From Pseudomonas fulva (GTDB lineage Bacteria; Pseudomonadota; Gammaproteobacteria; Pseudomonadales; Pseudomonadaceae), in the NCBI RefSeq assembly GCF_015680705.1, contig NZ_JADNYP010000013.1, positions 62,001 to 126,000 on the forward strand: a stretch of 64,000 nucleotides of DNA. Reading direction: 5' to 3'. The notes below the pieces were generated by a model. The model made no database searches, was not told where the DNA came from, and was given only the letters and a program-made list of their open reading frames with translations. How positions within the stretch are numbered: position 1 is the first letter of the stretch; each line of letters opens with the position of its first letter. Positions 42,784-56,141 of the stretch are shown here, one piece after another. The position numbers and the translations under genes were made by a program.

Positions 42784-42851
42784 ACGTCAGCTATAGAACG
42801 ATATAGACCGGCATTCGATGCAAGCGGCTCGCAAAAGACACGCACTGCCAC

Positions 42852-42882
42852 AAAAAACCCCGCGGCCAATGGCAGCGGGGTT
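42852..42882 (-). terminator. Intrinsic terminator of brnQ
   Basis: AACCCCGC and GCGGGGTT form an 8-bp stem with an 11-base loop; minus-strand tail TTTTTT. It lies about 65 bases after the brnQ stop. Confidence 0.8.
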
Positions 42883-42947
42883 GGATCAGGACCAGGCGCC
42901 CGGGCCTCGTTGGCTTGTGGCCGGCACCGGGCAAGGGCCTGGAGCGG

Positions 42948-44261
42948 TCAGGCCAGCGCTTCGCGCGGCTTGCCCAGCATGCGGTCGAAGCCCACCGCGA
43001 TCGCCAGCGCGATCACGCAAGGTACCAGCCATGCCAGACCCTGGTGGCTCAGCGGCAGGTGGGTCAGCACGTCCGGCAACGCCGTGGCCAGGCTACTGCC
43101 CTTGATCGCATCGACGATGCCGAACAGCAGCGAGACCAGCATGACCGGACCCAGGATGCGCGCCGGAGAATTCCACAGATCATTGCAGAAGCTCAAGGCG
43201 ACCAGGACGATGCACGGCGGGTAGATGGCTGTCAGGACCGGGACCGAGAACATGATCAGCTTGGTCAGGCCCAGGTTCGACACCAGCAGCGAAAAGCCCG
43301 CCAGGATCACCACCAGGGCACGGTACGACAACGGCAGGATCTGACTGAAGTATTCGGCGCAGGCACAGGTCAGGCCGACTGCGGTGACCAGGCAGGCCAA
43401 GGCAATCAGCACGGCCAGGAAGCCGCTACCCAGCGAGCCGAAGGTGTGCTGGACATAGGCATGCAGCACGGCCGCGCCGTTGGCAGCTCCCGCGGCGATC
43501 TCATGGCTGCCGGAACCGAGGCGGAACAGGCTGACGTAGACCAGTGCAAGCCCCACGCCGGCGATCAGGCCAGCGATGATGGCATAACGGGTGATCAGCT
43601 TTGGCGACTCGACCCCGCGCGAACGAATGGCATTGACGATGACGATGCCGAACACCAGCGCACCAAGGGTATCCATGGTCAGGTAGCCATCGCTGAAGCC
43701 CTTGGAGAACGGCGCCGCGACGTAAGCCGATTGCGCCTCGCCGATTCCACCGGCCGGGAGCATGAAGGCAGCGATGCCCAGCACGGCCAGCGCGACGATC
43801 TTCAACGGCGCCAGGAAACGGCCGACCGTATCGAGCAGCTTGCCTGGGTACATGGACACGGCCAGTACCACGATGAAATAGACCAGGCTGTAGATGAACA
43901 GCGCCAGCGGGCTCTCGCCGGTAAGCGGAGCGACCCCGACCTCGAACGATACGGTCGCGGTACGGGGCGTGGCGAACAGCGGCCCGACCGAAAGATAGCA
44001 CACGGCTGCCAGCAAGCCACCGAAGAACTTGCCGATCGGACTGCTCAAGGCATCCATGCCACCGCCGACCTTGGCCAGCGCGACCACGGTGATCACCGGC
44101 AGGCCCACCGCGGTCACCAGGAAGCCCAGCGCAGCCAGCCACACATTCGGCCCGGACTGCAGGCCAACGATGGGCGGAAAGATGATATTGCCCGCACCGA
44201 CGAAGAGCGCGAACGTCATGAAGCCAAGCGCCAGGATATCCTGGCCTTTTAACACTTTCAT
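42948..44261 (-). CDS. brnQ: Branched-chain amino acid transporter BrnQ
   Basis: A 437-residue inner-membrane carrier of about 12 hydrophobic segments of the LIVCS family, which imports Leu, Ile and Val with Na+ or H+. Family motifs: [22 protein letters not shown] at the N-terminus, [36 protein letters not shown], and TCACAEYFS. Length is typical. The Shine-Dalgarno upstream of ATG 44261 is weak. Its upstream gap holds several hairpins. Confidence 0.95.
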   Translation of the reverse strand: MKVLKGQDILALGFMTFALFVGAGNIIFPPIVGLQSGPNVWLAALGFLVTAVGLPVITVVALAKVGGGMDALSSPIGKFFGGLLAAVCYLSVGPLFATPRTATVSFEVGVAPLTGESPLALFIYSLVYFIVVLAVSMYPGKLLDTVGRFLAPLKIVALAVLGIAAFMLPAGGIGEAQSAYVAAPFSKGFSDGYLTMDTLGALVFGIVIVNAIRSRGVESPKLITRYAIIAGLIAGVGLALVYVSLFRLGSGSHEIAAGAANGAAVLHAYVQHTFGSLGSGFLAVLIALACLVTAVGLTCACAEYFSQILPLSYRALVVILAGFSLLVSNLGLTKLIMFSVPVLTAIYPPCIVLVALSFCNDLWNSPARILGPVMLVSLLFGIVDAIKGSSLATALPDVLTHLPLSHQGLAWLVPCVIALAIAVGFDRMLGKPREALA

Positions 44262-44566
44262 TTAAGGAAGTACCACACTGCTGAAATCGGGGTTCAAGGA
44301 GGGGATTTCCCGTGGATGAAGGAAATGCTGCCCGGCTTGGTTGAGCCAGACCCGTTTAGCGTGTCGTTCCCTTTTGGGGGACGGGCACAGAGTGAGCGCG
44401 TAGGTTACTCAATTTGCCGGACAAACGCACTGGCACAGTGACAGTTGTCCGATGTGCGTACCCTTTCGCCTCCATGCCGATGACAATGGCTGGCATTGTC
44501 TCAGGCCCAGCGAAAATGTCTGTCGGAAAATTCCTATCATGACGATAGGCACAAGCGGCAAGCCGA

Positions 44567-44612
44567 TGGTGCAGGCTGAAGCACAACCGTCAACCTGCAC
44601 CAGCAGTTTTTT
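44567..44612 (+). terminator. Orphan terminator-like hairpin on the plus strand
   Basis: TGGTGCAGG and CCTGCACCA around an 18-base loop, then AGCAG and TTTTTT. No plus-strand gene precedes it within the gap, so it may end a small RNA. Confidence 0.4.
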
Positions 44613-44614
44613 CT

Positions 44615-44628
44615 TGCAGCTTGCAGCT
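44615..44628. repeat. Two tandem TGCAGCT heptamers after sucD
   Basis: Same unit as at 2253-2273 and 48402-48429, directly beyond the sucD terminator. Confidence 0.55.
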
Positions 44629-44629
44629 C

Positions 44630-44656
44630 AAAAAAAGGCCACCCGTAGGTGGCCTT
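44630..44656 (-). terminator. Intrinsic terminator of the suc operon (after sucD)
   Basis: AAGGCCACC and GGTGGCCTT form a 9-bp stem with a CGTA tetraloop; minus-strand tail of seven T. Ends the sucCD transcript. Confidence 0.85.
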
Positions 44657-44681
44657 GTACTGCGCGGGGGGTATTGCGAAG

Positions 44682-45565
44682 TTACTTCTTGATTTCCCAG
44701 CCAGTCAGCTCGGCCAGAGCCTTGCCGATGTCCGCCAGGGAACGGACGGTCTTCACGCCCGCGTCCTGCAGCGCGGCGAATTTCTCGTCCGCGGTGCCCT
44801 TGCCGCCGGAAATGATCGCGCCAGCATGACCCATGCGCTTGCCAGCCGGTGCGGTGACACCAGCGATGTAGGAAACCACGGGCTTGGTGACGTTGGCCTT
44901 GATGAAGGCGGCAGCTTCTTCCTCGGCCGAACCGCCGATTTCACCGATCATCACGATCGCTTCGGTCTGCGGGTCTTCCTGGAACAGCTTGAGGATGTCG
45001 ATGAAGTTGGAACCTGGGATCGGGTCGCCGCCGATACCTACGCAGGTCGACTGGCCGAAGCCGGCGTCGGTGGTCTGCTTGACCGCTTCATAGGTCAGGG
45101 TGCCGGAACGGGAGACGATGCCGACCTTGCCTGGCAGGTGGATATGGCCTGGCATGATGCCGATCTTGCATTCGCCCGGGGTGATGACGCCTGGGCAGTT
45201 CGGGCCGATCAGAGTAACGCCCAGTTCGTCGCACTTGACCTTGGCATCGAGCATGTCCAGGGTAGGAATGCCTTCGGTGATGCAGACGATCAGCTTGATG
45301 CCACCGAAAGCCGCCTCGAGGATCGAGTCCTTGCAGAACGGAGCCGGTACATAGATGACCGAAGCCTCGGCGCCGGTAGCCTCGACCGCTTCCTTCACGG
45401 TGTTGAACACCGGCAGGCCCAGGTGAGTGGTGCCGCCCTTGCCCGGCGTCACGCCACCAACCATCTTGGTGCCGTAGGCGATGGCCTGCTCGGAGTGGAA
45501 GGTACCTTGCGAGCCAGTGAAGCCCTGGCAGATGACCTTGGTGTCTTTATTGATCAGGACGCTCA

Positions 45566-45566
<1 letters not shown>
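44682..45566 (-). CDS. sucD: Succinyl-CoA synthetase alpha subunit
   Basis: A 294-residue subunit of the TCA enzyme that makes ATP or GTP and succinate from succinyl-CoA. CoA-binding domain [15 protein letters not shown] near residue 14; phospho-histidine in [17 protein letters not shown] near the C-terminus; [15 protein letters not shown] and [14 protein letters not shown] conserved. Its ATG overlaps the sucC stop by one base (TAATG), so it is coupled to sucC. Confidence 0.98.
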
Positions 45567-46732
<1,166 letters not shown>

Positions 46733-46903
46733 GCTTTTTACCGTCTTCGTTAGTACTGCGCTTCGGCGCTGCGCCATCAATGGCACCGCGCCACCTGTGA
46801 CCGTTTGCCCCCGGACAGCGCCGGGGGCCCGATCCGACGAGCATTCCGCGGTGAGTCATGCACGCAAGACTCACGACGGGCAACCCGCCGTGGTTTCTTA
46901 TAG

Positions 46904-48429
<1,526 letters not shown>

Positions 48430-48435
48430 ATGCGA

Positions 48436-49662
48436 TTAGATGTCCAGCAGCAGGCGGGACGGATCTTCCAGCAGGTTCTTGATGGTCACCAGGAAGGTCA
48501 CGGCCTCTTTGCCATCGATCAGGCGGTGGTCGTAGGACAGCGCCAGGTACATCATCGGACGGATGACCACCTGGCCGTTGACTGCCATCGGGCGCTGGAT
48601 GATGTTGTGCATGCCCAGGATCGCGGCCTGCGGCGGGTTGACGATCGGGGTGGACATCATCGAACCGAATGTACCACCGTTGGTGATGGTGAAGGTACCA
48701 CCGGTCATTTCCTCGATCGCCAGCTTGCCGTCGCGGGCCTTCTTGCCGAAGGTGGCGATGCCGTTCTCGATTTCCGCCAGGCTCATCTGCTCGGCATTGC
48801 GCAGAACCGGGACCACCAGGCCACGATCGCTGGATACCGCGACGCCAATGTCGGCATAGCCGTGGTAGACGATGTCGTTGCCGTCGATCGAGGCGTTGAC
48901 CGCCGGGAAGCGCTTGAGCGCTTCGGTGGCCGCCTTGACGAAGAACGACATGAAGCCCAGGCGCACGCCGTTGTGGGTCTTCTCGAACAGTTCCTTGTAC
49001 TTCGAACGCAGCGCCATGACTTCGGTCATGTCGACTTCGTTGAAGGTGGTCAGCATGGCCATGCTCGACTGCGCCTCGACCAGGCGCTCGGCGATCTTGG
49101 CACGCAGGCGGGTCATCGGCACGCGCTTCTCGGTACGATCGCCACCGCTGGTGACCACAGGCGCCGCAGCGGCGGCGGCCGGTTTGGTGGCCGGGGCGGC
49201 AGCCGGGGCCGACTTCTTGTTGGCGATTGCCGCGACCACGTCTTCCTTGGTCACGCGACCGCCCTTGCCGGTGCCGGCGACCGAGCCCAGGTCGATGCCG
49301 TTCTCTTCGGCCAGCTTGCGTGCGGCGGGCGCCGCGATCGGATCATCCTCGCCGGCATCGGCGGCGGCCGGTGCGGCGGAAGGAGCGGCGGCCGGCGCAG
49401 CGGCCGGAGCGGCAGCTGCGGCGCCACCTTCAACGATCGAGCCCAGGACCTCGTCGGACAGGACGGTGTCGCCCTCGCCCTTGACGATGTCGCCCAGCAC
49501 GCCATCGGCGGTGGCCAGGACTTCCAGGACAACCTTGTCGGTCTCGATGTCGACGATCAGCTCATCGCGCTTGACTGCTTCGCCAGGCTGCTTGTGCCAG
49601 GTGGCGACGGTGCCATCGGCGACCGATTCCGGGAAGGTTGGGGCTTTGATCTCGATAGCCAT
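48436..49662 (-). CDS. sucB: 2-oxoglutarate dehydrogenase E2, dihydrolipoamide succinyltransferase
   Basis: A 408-residue core enzyme. N-terminal lipoyl domain with lipoylated Lys in [15 protein letters not shown] near residue 43; Ala/Pro-rich flexible linkers; peripheral-subunit-binding domain ([18 protein letters not shown]); catalytic domain with [11 protein letters not shown] and the active-site His in [14 protein letters not shown]. One lipoyl domain, as is usual for SucB. It is 39 bases after sucA on the same strand; the heptamer array follows its stop. Confidence 0.97.
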   Translation of the reverse strand: MAIEIKAPTFPESVADGTVATWHKQPGEAVKRDELIVDIETDKVVLEVLATADGVLGDIVKGEGDTVLSDEVLGSIVEGGAAAAAPAAAPAAAPSAAPAAADAGEDDPIAAPAARKLAEENGIDLGSVAGTGKGGRVTKEDVVAAIANKKSAPAAAPATKPAAAAAAPVVTSGGDRTEKRVPMTRLRAKIAERLVEAQSSMAMLTTFNEVDMTEVMALRSKYKELFEKTHNGVRLGFMSFFVKAATEALKRFPAVNASIDGNDIVYHGYADIGVAVSSDRGLVVPVLRNAEQMSLAEIENGIATFGKKARDGKLAIEEMTGGTFTITNGGTFGSMMSTPIVNPPQAAILGMHNIIQRPMAVNGQVVIRPMMYLALSYDHRLIDGKEAVTFLVTIKNLLEDPSRLLLDI

Positions 49663-49701
49663 TATCAGGGTTTCCTTAAATACGGTTTCTTGTGCGAAGC
49701 G

Positions 49702-52533
49702 TCAGACGGTGAATGCGGCTTGCAGGAGGCGTTCCTGCTGCTCGGCGTGCATCGATGCGTAGCCACAGGCCGGGGCCGCGGAAGCTTCGCGACCGGCGTA
49801 CTCCAGAACCAGCGACGAATCGAGACGGTTCAGGATACGGCGCATATGGTGCTGGCTGCTGTACCAGGCGCCCTGGTTCATCGGCTCTTCCTGACACCAG
49901 ACCGCATGCTTGAGGTTGGTGTAGGGGGCCAGGATCTCGACCAGGTCGTCCTCGGGGAACGGGTACAGCTGCTCGATGCGCACGATGACGATGTCCTCGC
50001 GAGCTTCGGCACGACGTTTTTCCAGCAGGTCGTAGTAGACCTTGCCGCTGCACAGCACCAGACGCTCGACCTTGGCCGGATCGATGCTGTCGACTTCCGG
50101 GATCACCGTCTGGAACGAGCCTTCGGCGAGATCTTCCAGGGTCGAGACCGCCAGCTTGTGGCGCAGCAGCGACTTGGGCGTCAGCACGACCAGGGGCTTG
50201 CGCAGCGGCCGGATGACCTGACGACGCAGCAGGTGGTAGATCTGCGCCGGCGTGGTCGGTACGCAGACCTGGATGTTGTGTTCGGCGCACAGCTGCAGAT
50301 AGCGCTCCAGACGCGCCGAGGAGTGCTCCGGCCCCTGCCCTTCGTAGCCGTGCGGCAACAGCATGGTCAGGCCGCAGAGACGACCCCACTTGTGCTCGCC
50401 ACTGGTGATGAACTGGTCGATCACTACCTGGGCACCGTTGGCGAAGTCACCGAACTGGGCCTCCCAGATCACCAGCGCGTTCGGCGTGGTGGTGGAGTAG
50501 CCGTATTCGAACGCCAGCACGGCTTCCTCGGAGAGGAAGGAGTCGTACAGCTCGAACTTGGGCTGGCCATCGAACAGGTGCTGCAGCGGCAGATAGGTGC
50601 TGGCATCCTTCTGGTTGTGCAACGCGGCATGGCGGTGCGAGAAGGTACCGCGCCCGACGTCCTGGCCGGTGATACGCACCGGGTGGCCTTCGAACAGCAA
50701 GGTGGCGTAAGCCATGGTTTCGGCGAAGCCCCAGTTGATCGGCAGACCGCCGGCCTGCATCTTCTGGCGATCCTCGTAGATCTTCGAGACCTGGCGCTGG
50801 ACCAGGAAGCCTTCGGGCAGCTCGAGCAGCTTGCCGGACAGGTCCTGCAGGGTCTTGAGGTCGAAGCGGGTATCGTGACGCGCGGTCCAGGCGTGGCCCA
50901 GGTATGGACGCCAGTCCACGAACAGCTCGCGGTTCGGCTCCTTGACCAGGCTCTTGACCACGTGCAGGCCGTTGTCCAGTGCATTGCGGTATTCGTCGAT
51001 CTTGGCCTGGGCGCGCTCGGCATCGATGCGACCGGCCTGGATCAGCGACTCGGCATACAGCTCGCGAGTAGTGCGCTGCTTGCTGATCTGCTGGTACATC
51101 AGCGGCTGGGTGCCGTTGGGCTCGTCGGCCTCGTTGTGGCCGCGGCGACGGTAGCAGACCAGGTCGATGACCACGTCACGCTTGAACTGCATGCGGTAGT
51201 CGATGGCCAGCTGGGTGACGAACAGCACGGCTTCCGGGTCGTCGCCGTTGACGTGCAGGATCGGCGCCTGGATCATCTTGGCGACGTCGGTGCAGTACTC
51301 GGTGGATCGCGAATCCAGCGGGTTGCTGATGGTGAAACCGACCTGGTTGTTGATCACGATGCGCACGGTGCCGCCGGTCTTGAAACCGCGGGTCTGCGAC
51401 ATCTGGAAGGTCTCCATGACCACGCCCTGGCCAGCCACGGCGGCATCGCCATGGATGGTGATCGGCAGGACCTTGTCGCCGAGACGATCATTGCGGCGAT
51501 CCTGGCGGGCGCGTACCGAACCTTCGACGACCGGCGAGACGATTTCCAGGTGCGACGGGTTGAAGGCCATGGCCAGGTGGACTTCGCCACCGGTGGTCAT
51601 CACGTTGGAGGAGAAGCCCTGGTGATACTTCACGTCACCGGAGCCGAGCTCGTTCTTCTTCTTGCCTTCGAACTCGTCGAACAGCTCGCGCGGGTTCTTG
51701 CCGAAGGTGTTGACCAGCACGTTCAGGCGGCCACGGTGGGCCATGCCGATGACGACTTCCTTGACACCATAGGAGCCGGAGCGCTGGATCATCTCGTCCA
51801 GCATCGGGATCAGGCTCTCGCCGCCTTCCAGGCCGAAGCGCTTGGTGCCGGGGTACTTGGTGCCCAGGTACTTCTCCAGGCCTTCGGCGGCGGTGACGCG
51901 CTCGAGCAGGTGCACCTGCGCCTCGGCGGAGTAGTCAGGGCGCCCACGCACGCTCTCCAGGCGCTGCTGGAACCAGCTACGCTGCTCGGAGTCGACGATG
52001 TGGGTGAACTCGGCGCCAATGGTGCGACAATATGTCTTCTCCAGCGCGTCGATGATTTCGCGTAGGCTCGCTTCCTCTTTGCCGATGTACAGGTCGCCGG
52101 CACGGAAGGTCGTATCAAGATCGGCATTGGTCAAGCCGTAATGATTGATCGACAGGTCTACCGGCGCGGGTCGCTGCCACAAGCCCAGGGGGTCGAGCTT
52201 GGCAGCCTGATGCCCGCGCATGCGGTAGGCCTGGATCAGACGCAGAACTTCAACCTGCTTCTTCTCGTGTTCACTGCTCACGCTCCCGGCGGACACCGGT
52301 TGGGCGCGGCGCTGGTTCTTCGCCAGCAGTACGAAATGGTCGCGGATTGCAGAGTGCGATACATCGGTAGCGGTGCTGCCTTCGGCGGGCAACTTCTGGA
52401 AGTAAGTGCGCCACTCTTCTGGCACGGCGTTAGGGTCGTGCAGGTAAAGCTCGTAGAGCTCTTCCACATATGCAGCGTTACCACCTGAAAGGTGGGCGCT
52501 TTCCCACATGCGCTGCATCACGCTTTCTTGCAT
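49702..52533 (-). CDS. sucA: 2-oxoglutarate dehydrogenase E1 component
   Basis: A 943-residue thiamin-diphosphate enzyme. N-terminal MQRMWESAHLSGGNAAYVEELYELY (start at MQESVMQRM); VVIGMAHRGRLNVLVNTFGK; the ThDP/Mg site IHGDAAVAGQGVVMETFQMS and NNQVGFTISNP; the C-terminal transketolase-like part has FGYSTTTPNALVIWEAQFGDFANGA. It makes the first step of the complex with SucB and Lpd. A 245-base gap separates it from sdhB, so a separate promoter is possible. Confidence 0.98.
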   Translation of the reverse strand: MQESVMQRMWESAHLSGGNAAYVEELYELYLHDPNAVPEEWRTYFQKLPAEGSTATDVSHSAIRDHFVLLAKNQRRAQPVSAGSVSSEHEKKQVEVLRLIQAYRMRGHQAAKLDPLGLWQRPAPVDLSINHYGLTNADLDTTFRAGDLYIGKEEASLREIIDALEKTYCRTIGAEFTHIVDSEQRSWFQQRLESVRGRPDYSAEAQVHLLERVTAAEGLEKYLGTKYPGTKRFGLEGGESLIPMLDEMIQRSGSYGVKEVVIGMAHRGRLNVLVNTFGKNPRELFDEFEGKKKNELGSGDVKYHQGFSSNVMTTGGEVHLAMAFNPSHLEIVSPVVEGSVRARQDRRNDRLGDKVLPITIHGDAAVAGQGVVMETFQMSQTRGFKTGGTVRIVINNQVGFTISNPLDSRSTEYCTDVAKMIQAPILHVNGDDPEAVLFVTQLAIDYRMQFKRDVVIDLVCYRRRGHNEADEPNGTQPLMYQQISKQRTTRELYAESLIQAGRIDAERAQAKIDEYRNALDNGLHVVKSLVKEPNRELFVDWRPYLGHAWTARHDTRFDLKTLQDLSGKLLELPEGFLVQRQVSKIYEDRQKMQAGGLPINWGFAETMAYATLLFEGHPVRITGQDVGRGTFSHRHAALHNQKDASTYLPLQHLFDGQPKFELYDSFLSEEAVLAFEYGYSTTTPNALVIWEAQFGDFANGAQVVIDQFITSGEHKWGRLCGLTMLLPHGYEGQGPEHSSARLERYLQLCAEHNIQVCVPTTPAQIYHLLRRQVIRPLRKPLVVLTPKSLLRHKLAVSTLEDLAEGSFQTVIPEVDSIDPAKVERLVLCSGKVYYDLLEKRRAEAREDIVIVRIEQLYPFPEDDLVEILAPYTNLKHAVWCQEEPMNQGAWYSSQHHMRRILNRLDSSLVLEYAGREASAAPACGYASMHAEQQERLLQAAFTV

Positions 52534-52778
52534 GCTTGGTCACCCTCGGTTAGGGGACGGATCGGCAAGAGCCAAAGCAAGCCTGGAAAAGCCCGAGAAC
52601 GCGACTGAACCACGCCACCGAGGATCCTGCAGATTTCCGGGTACCAGCCCGGAAGCCCCTGCTGGTCTCATATCTTCATGGGTAATGAGCGGGGGCCTTG
52701 TGGGCCCAGGCTCGGGTTGCACCTCGGTGCGGGCTCACCACCCGCACGTCGGCGTATTGCGGTTACAACAATTGCAGA

Positions 52779-53483
52779 TCAGGTGCCGCTCTGCAGCAGC
52801 ATGTTGCGTACGTGGCCGATCGCCTTGGTCGGGTTCAGGCCCTTGGGGCATACGTTCACGCAGTTCATGATGCCACGGCAGCGGAAGACGCTGAACGGAT
52901 CGTCCATGGATGCCAGGCGCTCCTGGGTCTTGGTGTCGCGGCTGTCGGCCAGGAAGCGGTAGGCTTGCAGCAGCGCGGCCGGACCGAGGAACTTGTCCGG
53001 ATTCCACCAGAACGAAGGGCAGGACGTCGAGCAACAGGCGCACAGGATGCACTCGTACAGCCCGTCCAGCTTGTCGCGGTCTTCCGGCGACTGCAGGCGC
53101 TCGATGGCCGGCGCCGGCGTGTCGTTCTGCAGGAACGGCTTCACCTTCTCGTACTGCTTGTAGAAGATGCTCATGTCCACGACCAGGTCGCGAATCACCG
53201 GCAGGCCCGGCAGCGGGCGCAGCACCAGCTTGTCGTTCTTGACCACGGCCGACAGCGGCGTGATGCACGCCAGACCGTTCTTGCCGTTGATGTTCATGCC
53301 ATCGGAACCGCAGACGCCTTCCCGGCAGGAGCGACGATAGGAGAACCCCTCGTCCTGCTCCTTGATCAGTGCCAGCACGTCCAGCACCATCAGGTCCTTG
53401 CCGCCGGTATCGACCTCGAAGACCTGGGTCTTCGGCGCGGAGTCGGTATCCGGGTTGTAACGATACACTTCGACTTTAAGCAT
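52779..53483 (-). CDS. sdhB: Succinate dehydrogenase iron-sulfur subunit
   Basis: A 234-residue subunit carrying three clusters: [2Fe-2S] at SCREGVCGSDGMNINGKNGLAC, [4Fe-4S] at CILCACCSTSCP, and [3Fe-4S] with CRGIMNCVNVCPKGLNP. It passes electrons from SdhA to ubiquinone. Start MLKVEVYRYNPD is the family start. It lies 11 bases downstream of sdhA. Confidence 0.97.
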   Translation of the reverse strand: MLKVEVYRYNPDTDSAPKTQVFEVDTGGKDLMVLDVLALIKEQDEGFSYRRSCREGVCGSDGMNINGKNGLACITPLSAVVKNDKLVLRPLPGLPVIRDLVVDMSIFYKQYEKVKPFLQNDTPAPAIERLQSPEDRDKLDGLYECILCACCSTSCPSFWWNPDKFLGPAALLQAYRFLADSRDTKTQERLASMDDPFSVFRCRGIMNCVNVCPKGLNPTKAIGHVRNMLLQSGT

Positions 53484-53494
53484 GGTAGCCACCC

Positions 53495-55267
53495 TCAATA
53501 AGTCCGGACTTTAGGTTCGAACGCCGGTACGGTCTTCGGCGCGAAGTTGACCGCGCGCTTGGCGACCCGCTTCTCTCCCGGGAAGTACAGGGTGTGGCAC
53601 AGCCAGTTCTCGTCGTCACGGTCTTCGTAGTCTTCGCGGGCATGGGCGCCACGGGACTCCTTACGGGTTTCGGCCGCGATGGCGGTTGCTTCTGCGACTT
53701 CCAGAAGATTCTGCAGTTCCAACGCTTCGATACGCGCGGTATTGAACGCCTGGGACTTGTCGTTGATCTTGACGTTGGCGATGCGCTCGCGCAGGCCTTC
53801 GAGCTGGGCGATACCCTTCTGCATGTATTCGCCGGTACGGAACACACCGAAGTAGTTCTGCATGCAGCTCTGCAGCTCGCGCTTGAGGCTGGCCACGTCT
53901 TCGCCGCTGGTGCGCTCGTTGAGCTTGGCCAGGCGGTTGATTGCCACGTCGACGTCGGTATCGCTGGCGTCGCGGTACTCGATGCCTTCGCTCAGTGCCT
54001 TTTCCAGGTGCAGGCCGGCCGCGCGACCGAATACCACCAGGTCGAGCAGCGAGTTGCCGCCCAGGCGGTTGGCACCGTGCACCGACACGCAAGCCACCTC
54101 GCCGACTGCGAACAGGCCCGGAACGATGTGGTCCACGCCATTGGCGTCCATGGTGATGGCCTGGCCATGGATGTTGGTGGCGACGCCACCCATCATGTAG
54201 TGGCAGGTCGGAACCACCGGCACCGGCGCGACCACCGGGTCGACGTGGGCGAAGGTCTTGGACAGCTCGCAGATGCCTGGCAGGCGGCTGTGCAGCACTT
54301 CTTCGCCGAGGTGGTCGAGCTTGAGCATCACGTGGTCGCCGTTCGGCCCACAGCCGTTGCCGGCGATGATTTCCTTGACCATGGAACGGGCCACGACGTC
54401 GCGACCGGCGAGGTCCTTGGCATTGGGCGCGTAACGCTCCATGAAGCGCTCGCCGTGCTTGTTGATCAGGTAGCCGCCTTCACCACGGCAACCCTCGGTG
54501 ACCAGGACACCGGCGCCGGCGATGCCGGTCGGGTGGAACTGCCACATTTCGATGTCCTGCACCGGTACGCCGGCACGCAGGGCCATGCCCACGCCGTCGC
54601 CGGTGTTGATCAGGGCGTTGGTGGTCGAGGCGTAGATACGGCCGGCGCCGCCAGTCGCCAGCACGGTGGCCTTGGACTTGATGTAGACGGTCTCGCCGGT
54701 CTCGATGCAGATCGCGATCACGCCAACGAAGGCGCCATCCTGGTTCTTCACCAGGTCGACGGCATACCACTCGTTGAGGAAGGTGGTGCCATGCTTGACG
54801 TTGTTCTGGTACAGGGTGTGCAGCAGGGCATGTCCTGTACGGTCGGATGCCGCGCAGGTACGCGCTGCCTGGCCGCCCTTGCCGTAGTCCTTGGACTGAC
54901 CGCCGAACGGACGCTGGTAGATGCGGCCGGTCTCGGTGCGCGAGAAAGGCAAGCCCATGTGATCCAGCTCGAAGACCGCGGCAGGACCTTCCTGGCACAT
55001 GTATTCGATGGCGTCCTGGTCGCCGATGTAGTCGGAACCCTTGACGGTGTCGTACATGTGCCAGCGCCAGTCGTCGTTCGGGTCGGCCGAGGCGATGGCG
55101 CAGGTGATGCCGCCCTGGGCGGAAACGGTATGCGAACGGGTCGGGAAGACCTTGGTGATCACGGCGGTCTTGTGCCCGCCCTGGGCCAGCTGCAGCGCAG
55201 CGCGCATGCCGGCACCGCCGCCACCGATGATGATGGCGTCGAAGGAAATGGTTGGAATGCTAGCCAT
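53495..55267 (-). CDS. sdhA: Succinate dehydrogenase flavoprotein subunit
   Basis: A 590-residue subunit that oxidises succinate. FAD-binding [19 protein letters not shown]; covalent FAD His in [12 protein letters not shown]; active-site segment MEFVQFHPTG is represented by [40 protein letters not shown] near the C-terminal side. Part of sdhCDAB, three bases after sdhD. Confidence 0.98.
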   Translation of the reverse strand: MASIPTISFDAIIIGGGGAGMRAALQLAQGGHKTAVITKVFPTRSHTVSAQGGITCAIASADPNDDWRWHMYDTVKGSDYIGDQDAIEYMCQEGPAAVFELDHMGLPFSRTETGRIYQRPFGGQSKDYGKGGQAARTCAASDRTGHALLHTLYQNNVKHGTTFLNEWYAVDLVKNQDGAFVGVIAICIETGETVYIKSKATVLATGGAGRIYASTTNALINTGDGVGMALRAGVPVQDIEMWQFHPTGIAGAGVLVTEGCRGEGGYLINKHGERFMERYAPNAKDLAGRDVVARSMVKEIIAGNGCGPNGDHVMLKLDHLGEEVLHSRLPGICELSKTFAHVDPVVAPVPVVPTCHYMMGGVATNIHGQAITMDANGVDHIVPGLFAVGEVACVSVHGANRLGGNSLLDLVVFGRAAGLHLEKALSEGIEYRDASDTDVDVAINRLAKLNERTSGEDVASLKRELQSCMQNYFGVFRTGEYMQKGIAQLEGLRERIANVKINDKSQAFNTARIEALELQNLLEVAEATAIAAETRKESRGAHAREDYEDRDDENWLCHTLYFPGEKRVAKRAVNFAPKTVPAFEPKVRTY

Positions 55268-55270
55268 GGA

Positions 55271-55639
55271 TCAGATACCCCAGAGAATCTGCACACCCCA
55301 GACGAAGTACGCGAACATCGCGACACCGCAAACCGCCTGGAACAGGAAACGTACCGCAGTCGCCGACTTGCCGAAGGACATCGGCGTCAGGTAGTCGGTG
55401 GCAATGGTCCACATGCCGACCCAGGCGTGGGCGCCCAGGGCAACGAGGGCCAGCAGACTGAAGATACGCATCGCGTTGTTGGAGAACAGGGCGTGCCACT
55501 GGACATAGTCGATGCCAGGGTGCACCACCAGGTAGCCGATCAGGAAAATGAAATAAGCCGCGAGAACGACCGCCGAGACGCGCTGCGCCATCCAGTCGTA
55601 GAGGCCCGAACGCGACAGGTTCGTGACATTGGTTACCAT
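55271..55639 (-). CDS. sdhD: Succinate dehydrogenase membrane anchor subunit
   Basis: A 122-residue membrane anchor with three TM helices: VSAVVLAAYFIFLIGYLVV, IFSLLALVALGAHAWVGMW and FLFQAVCGVAMFAYFVWGV. GAHAWVGMWTIATDY contains the conserved heme b/quinone-site His and Tyr. Start MVTNVTNLSRSGLYDW at 55639 matches the family; it overlaps sdhC by 7 bases, so coupled. Confidence 0.95.
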   Translation of the reverse strand: MVTNVTNLSRSGLYDWMAQRVSAVVLAAYFIFLIGYLVVHPGIDYVQWHALFSNNAMRIFSLLALVALGAHAWVGMWTIATDYLTPMSFGKSATAVRFLFQAVCGVAMFAYFVWGVQILWGI

Positions 55640-56019
55640 ACCCAAACTCCCGCCAGAACGATCAACACCACGGAGATGACGATCACGATTTTCGAGCCCA
55701 GCTTGCCGCCCTCGAGCGTCTCGCCGATACCCATGTCCATGATCAGGTGGCGCACGCCAGCCACCAGGTGATACAGCAGGGCGGACAGCAGGCCCCAGAT
55801 CACGAGTTTCGCCAGCGGGCTGGTCAGCCCCGCTTTCACCTCGGCGAAACCTTCCTCGGAACCCAGCGACTTGCCCAGCGCATACAGTGCGATGGCAATG
55901 CCGAGAAACAGGATGACGCCGGAAATACGGTGAAGAATGGACGTGTACGCGGTGATCGGAAGTTTGATGGTCCTTAGGTCTAGGTTTACAGGTCGTTGGC
56001 TTTTCACGGCTTTTTTCAC
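55633..56019 (-). CDS. sdhC: Succinate dehydrogenase cytochrome b556 subunit
   Basis: A 128-residue three-helix anchor: MKKAVKSQRPVNLDLRTIKLP, SILHRISGVILFLGIAIALY (with the family HRxSG), LVIWGLLSALLYHLVAGVRHLIMD (heme-ligand His), IVIVISVVLIVLAGVWVW. First gene of the minus-strand sdhCDAB operon; a strong promoter lies about 125 bases upstream. Confidence 0.96.
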   Translation of the reverse strand: MKKAVKSQRPVNLDLRTIKLPITAYTSILHRISGVILFLGIAIALYALGKSLGSEEGFAEVKAGLTSPLAKLVIWGLLSALLYHLVAGVRHLIMDMGIGETLEGGKLGSKIVIVISVVLIVLAGVWVW

Positions 56020-56110
56020 ACTGAAGAGCCCCTAGCGAACAGGGCAAAGTTGTTGGTAAGTGTACTGGTCAGGTACCCACCACCCAGGGAGCGACGACCC
56101 CCAGCGGAAC

Positions 56111-56124
56111 GGGCTTGCAAGCCC
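56111..56124. repeat. 14-bp palindrome in the sdh leader
   Basis: GGGCTTGCAAGCCC lies between the sdh promoter and sdhC; a second palindrome, CGGGCTAGCCCG, is at 56176-56187 just upstream of the -35. They are candidate regulator sites or, for the first, a leader hairpin. Confidence 0.5.
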
Positions 56125-56141
56125 CTGGCGGTCGGCTGCCG

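Larger units (their letters stand above)
44262..44681. other. Intergenic region between brnQ and sucD
   Basis: A 420-base gap without a supported gene. It holds GACAATG-GCTGG-CATTGTC (44482-44500), CCTATC-ATGAC-GATAGG (44533-44549), a 9-bp stem TGGTGCAGG/CCTGCACCA (44567-44602) with TTTTTT at 44607-44612, two TGCAGCT heptamers (44615-44628), and the sucD terminator. Confidence 0.5.

Noticed and set aside
46808..46827. CCCCCGG/CCGGGGG stem in the lpd-sucC gap
   Set aside because: Short, no T-run; too common in GC-rich DNA to report as a terminator.
53594..55771. 725-codon open frame antisense to sdhA and sdhD
   Set aside because: Covers certain genes on the other strand; composition typical of antisense shadows.
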